From: Pseudomonas sp. SCA2728.1_7
GTDB taxonomy: Bacteria > Pseudomonadota > Gammaproteobacteria > Pseudomonadales > Pseudomonadaceae
Assembly (NCBI RefSeq): GCF_018138145.1
Contig: NZ_CP073104.1
Span: 6,229,001-6,293,000, forward strand
Reading direction: 5' to 3'
Length of the DNA stretch: 64,000 nt
Program-made: the position numbers and the translations under genes
Shown here: piece by piece, positions 62,977 to 64,000 of the stretch
How positions within the stretch are numbered: the stretch's first letter is position 1
Layout of the letters: each line of letters opens with the position of its first letter
Notes under the pieces: generated by a model
Databases searched by the model: none
Seen by the model: the letters and a program-made list of their open reading frames with translations, nothing else
Told to the model about the DNA's origin: nothing

Positions 62977-64000
62977 TCAATCGGTCTTGCAACACCATTC
63001 TCGATGCGCTCGGATTGCATCCATAGACAGCCCTGGAGCACCGCTCGTTCTAGCCCTAACTTTCTCGCCCGCGAGTCCGAAATACTCAGAGGTTTCCAGA
63101 CTTGGTTTGAGCTGCAACTTGAGATCGTCGCAAAGATAGATCAAACCTCTATCCCATAGAGTGTGTAGATCGCTGCGTAGTAAAATCCCATTACTAATAT
63201 GATTGGTTTCTGGCCCTAAAAAGGGGGTGATATGCGCGGCTTCCAACACCTGCTTAACCGCGGAGCCAGTAATGGCGCAGCGTCCCTCATAAGCGGTCAG
63301 CAATCCACTTCGAAACGCTCCCTGCCCCTGACGTTTGGTGATCTCCCTAAGAGTGCGTTCGCGATTATCTTCAACTCCTTTCGGTGAATAGGTGGACGAG
63401 TTTTCGGCAGTTGGGCTTGCTGAGCCATCTACCGCCAACGTAGTGCTCTCAAGGCTGAAAAAGCCATCCTCCCACGAAATTACCTTGGCCAGTCCTAGCA
63501 CCCGGTATGTCGTGACCTGAGGTTTCTGTGAGAGCTGCACCAGAACTGCTACAGGCACTCCATCATCCATGCACTTTTTCAGCCCCTGATTTGTAAAAAG
63601 CTTCGCGGAATCACCTCGTTTGGCCTTCTCTTGAGCGTAGGAGTAGTGCCAGCTTCCGTTCTGTTGATAAACCGGCTTTTCATCGTCATAGGAACTATCC
63701 AGCCGTTGGCTAATCGATAGCGCGTAAACGAGTTCCTTTGGTTTGTAGATGCCCTTGGCCGTGATTGCAACGGTACTGGGAGCTTGCTGGAGCTGCTCCC
63801 AGGTAAGCACTTGCCCAGTGTACTGTTCAAACCAAGCCAACAACTGCGAATGGCTAATTTGACTTTTCTTTAGCGGAGTTTTGCTCGCAAATGAAGGCGT
63901 CACCAAGCCAGTCCCCTTAGTACCAAGCGATGGGTACAGAACGCCCAAAAGCCCAAGCAGCGAATTTTCATCTTCTAACGTGACAGGTAAGCCATAGTGA
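62977..64000 (-). CDS. HNH endonuclease with SRA-like middle domain (5' end beyond window)
   Basis: At least 341 residues; the frame stays open to base 64000, so the start lies outside (the first in-window candidate is TTG at 63948). The C-terminal nuclease domain has GRCAITGSAVKQVLEAAHITPF and NGILLRSDLHTLWDRGL, the HNH core with His and Asn in place. The middle (GIYKPKELVYALSISQRLDSSYDD ... LFTNQGLKKCMDDGVPVAVL) resembles SRA/YDG-like modules in modified-DNA restriction enzymes such as ScoMcrA; this match is by pattern and less sure. Likely a Type IV-like restriction enzyme on the island. Confidence 0.75.
   Translation of the reverse strand, partial: HYGLPVTLEDENSLLGLLGVLYPSLGTKGTGLVTPSFASKTPLKKSQISHSQLLAWFEQYTGQVLTWEQLQQAPSTVAITAKGIYKPKELVYALSISQRLDSSYDDEKPVYQQNGSWHYSYAQEKAKRGDSAKLFTNQGLKKCMDDGVPVAVLVQLSQKPQVTTYRVLGLAKVISWEDGFFSLESTTLAVDGSASPTAENSSTYSPKGVEDNRERTLREITKRQGQGAFRSGLLTAYEGRCAITGSAVKQVLEAAHITPFLGPETNHISNGILLRSDLHTLWDRGLIYLCDDLKLQLKPSLETSEYFGLAGEKVRARTSGAPGLSMDAIRAHREWCCKTD

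Larger units (their letters stand above)
53873..64000. mobile_element. Genomic island integrated at the 5' end of dusA (right end not in window)
   Basis: Starts at the dusA 5' end with a tyrosine recombinase reading away from dusA, followed by decayed genes, nuclease-like genes and an insertion sequence. The codon style and the visibly lower GC in much of the stretch differ from the region left of dusA. dusA is an established integration hotspot for elements with a dusA-specific integrase. No second att copy of the dusA 5' sequence is seen up to 64000, so the element continues past the window. Confidence 0.75.

Noticed and set aside
54000..64000. Second copy of the dusA 5' sequence (attR) within the window
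   Set aside because: I found no match to the segment encoding APMMDWTDRHCRFF on either strand; the right border must lie beyond 64000.

Overview
The window is chromosomal DNA from a Pseudomonas, most probably of the P. fluorescens group. The evidence is the Pseudomonas-type gene order (mfd next to the long GAPDH; sthA, a glycerophosphodiesterase, a PilZ gene and lolCDE; the copper-responsive cinRS/cinA-queF locus; mlaA, a PilZ gene, rssB, a STAS gene and tal; dusA), the many REP hairpins with the GTGGGAGCGAGCCTGCTCGC core that is characteristic of fluorescent pseudomonads, and a high-GC codon style in the core genes.

Layout. Bases 1-27,300 are conserved core: two SNF2-type helicase paralogues tail to tail, a mfd/CsiV/helicase operon, GAPDH, an MHS-type transporter, apbE, sthA, a PilZ-glycerophosphodiesterase pair, the lipoprotein-release transporter lolCDE, the copper-sensing cin locus with queF, a degenerate HAD protein, mlaA and a stress-signalling pair (RssB-like phosphatase regulator plus STAS partner), and transaldolase.

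Bases 27,300-52,800 hold a complete exopolysaccharide locus between tal and dusA, which I recall as neighbours in P. aeruginosa. It combines a group-4-capsule-like export set (Wzb phosphatase, Wzc kinase, Wza, and YjbE/F/G/H = GfcA/B/C/D relatives) with a WcaJ-like initiating transferase, a single further glycosyltransferase, a pyruvyltransferase, an acyltransferase, a flippase, a polymerase, galU, galE, a solitary phosphohexomutase C-terminal domain, a periplasmic-type glycoside hydrolase, an SGNH hydrolase, two unusual winged-helix regulators and uppP. With one initiating and one elongating transferase, plus galU and galE, the simplest predicted product is a glucose-galactose disaccharide polymer carrying pyruvate and an acyl group, i.e. 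a marginalan-like galactoglucan. Three promoters of the locus share a GTTATTTTYAGTC element. Between yjbH and wcaJ lies a striking tandem array of ten ~136-bp REP doublets with a 407-bp higher-order period.

Bases 53,873-64,000 are an accessory island at the 5' end of dusA, a known integration hotspot. It carries a tyrosine recombinase next to dusA, a stretch of decayed genes (AraC-type regulator and cupin remnants), then a cargo resembling genome defence: a MazG-like nucleotide pyrophosphohydrolase paired with a PUA/EVE-like plus DUF3883 nuclease-like protein, a single-HKD phospholipase-D-like protein, a transglutaminase-fold protein, a broken IS1182-family element, and an HNH endonuclease with an SRA-like middle domain that runs off the right edge. 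The right end of the island is not in the window.
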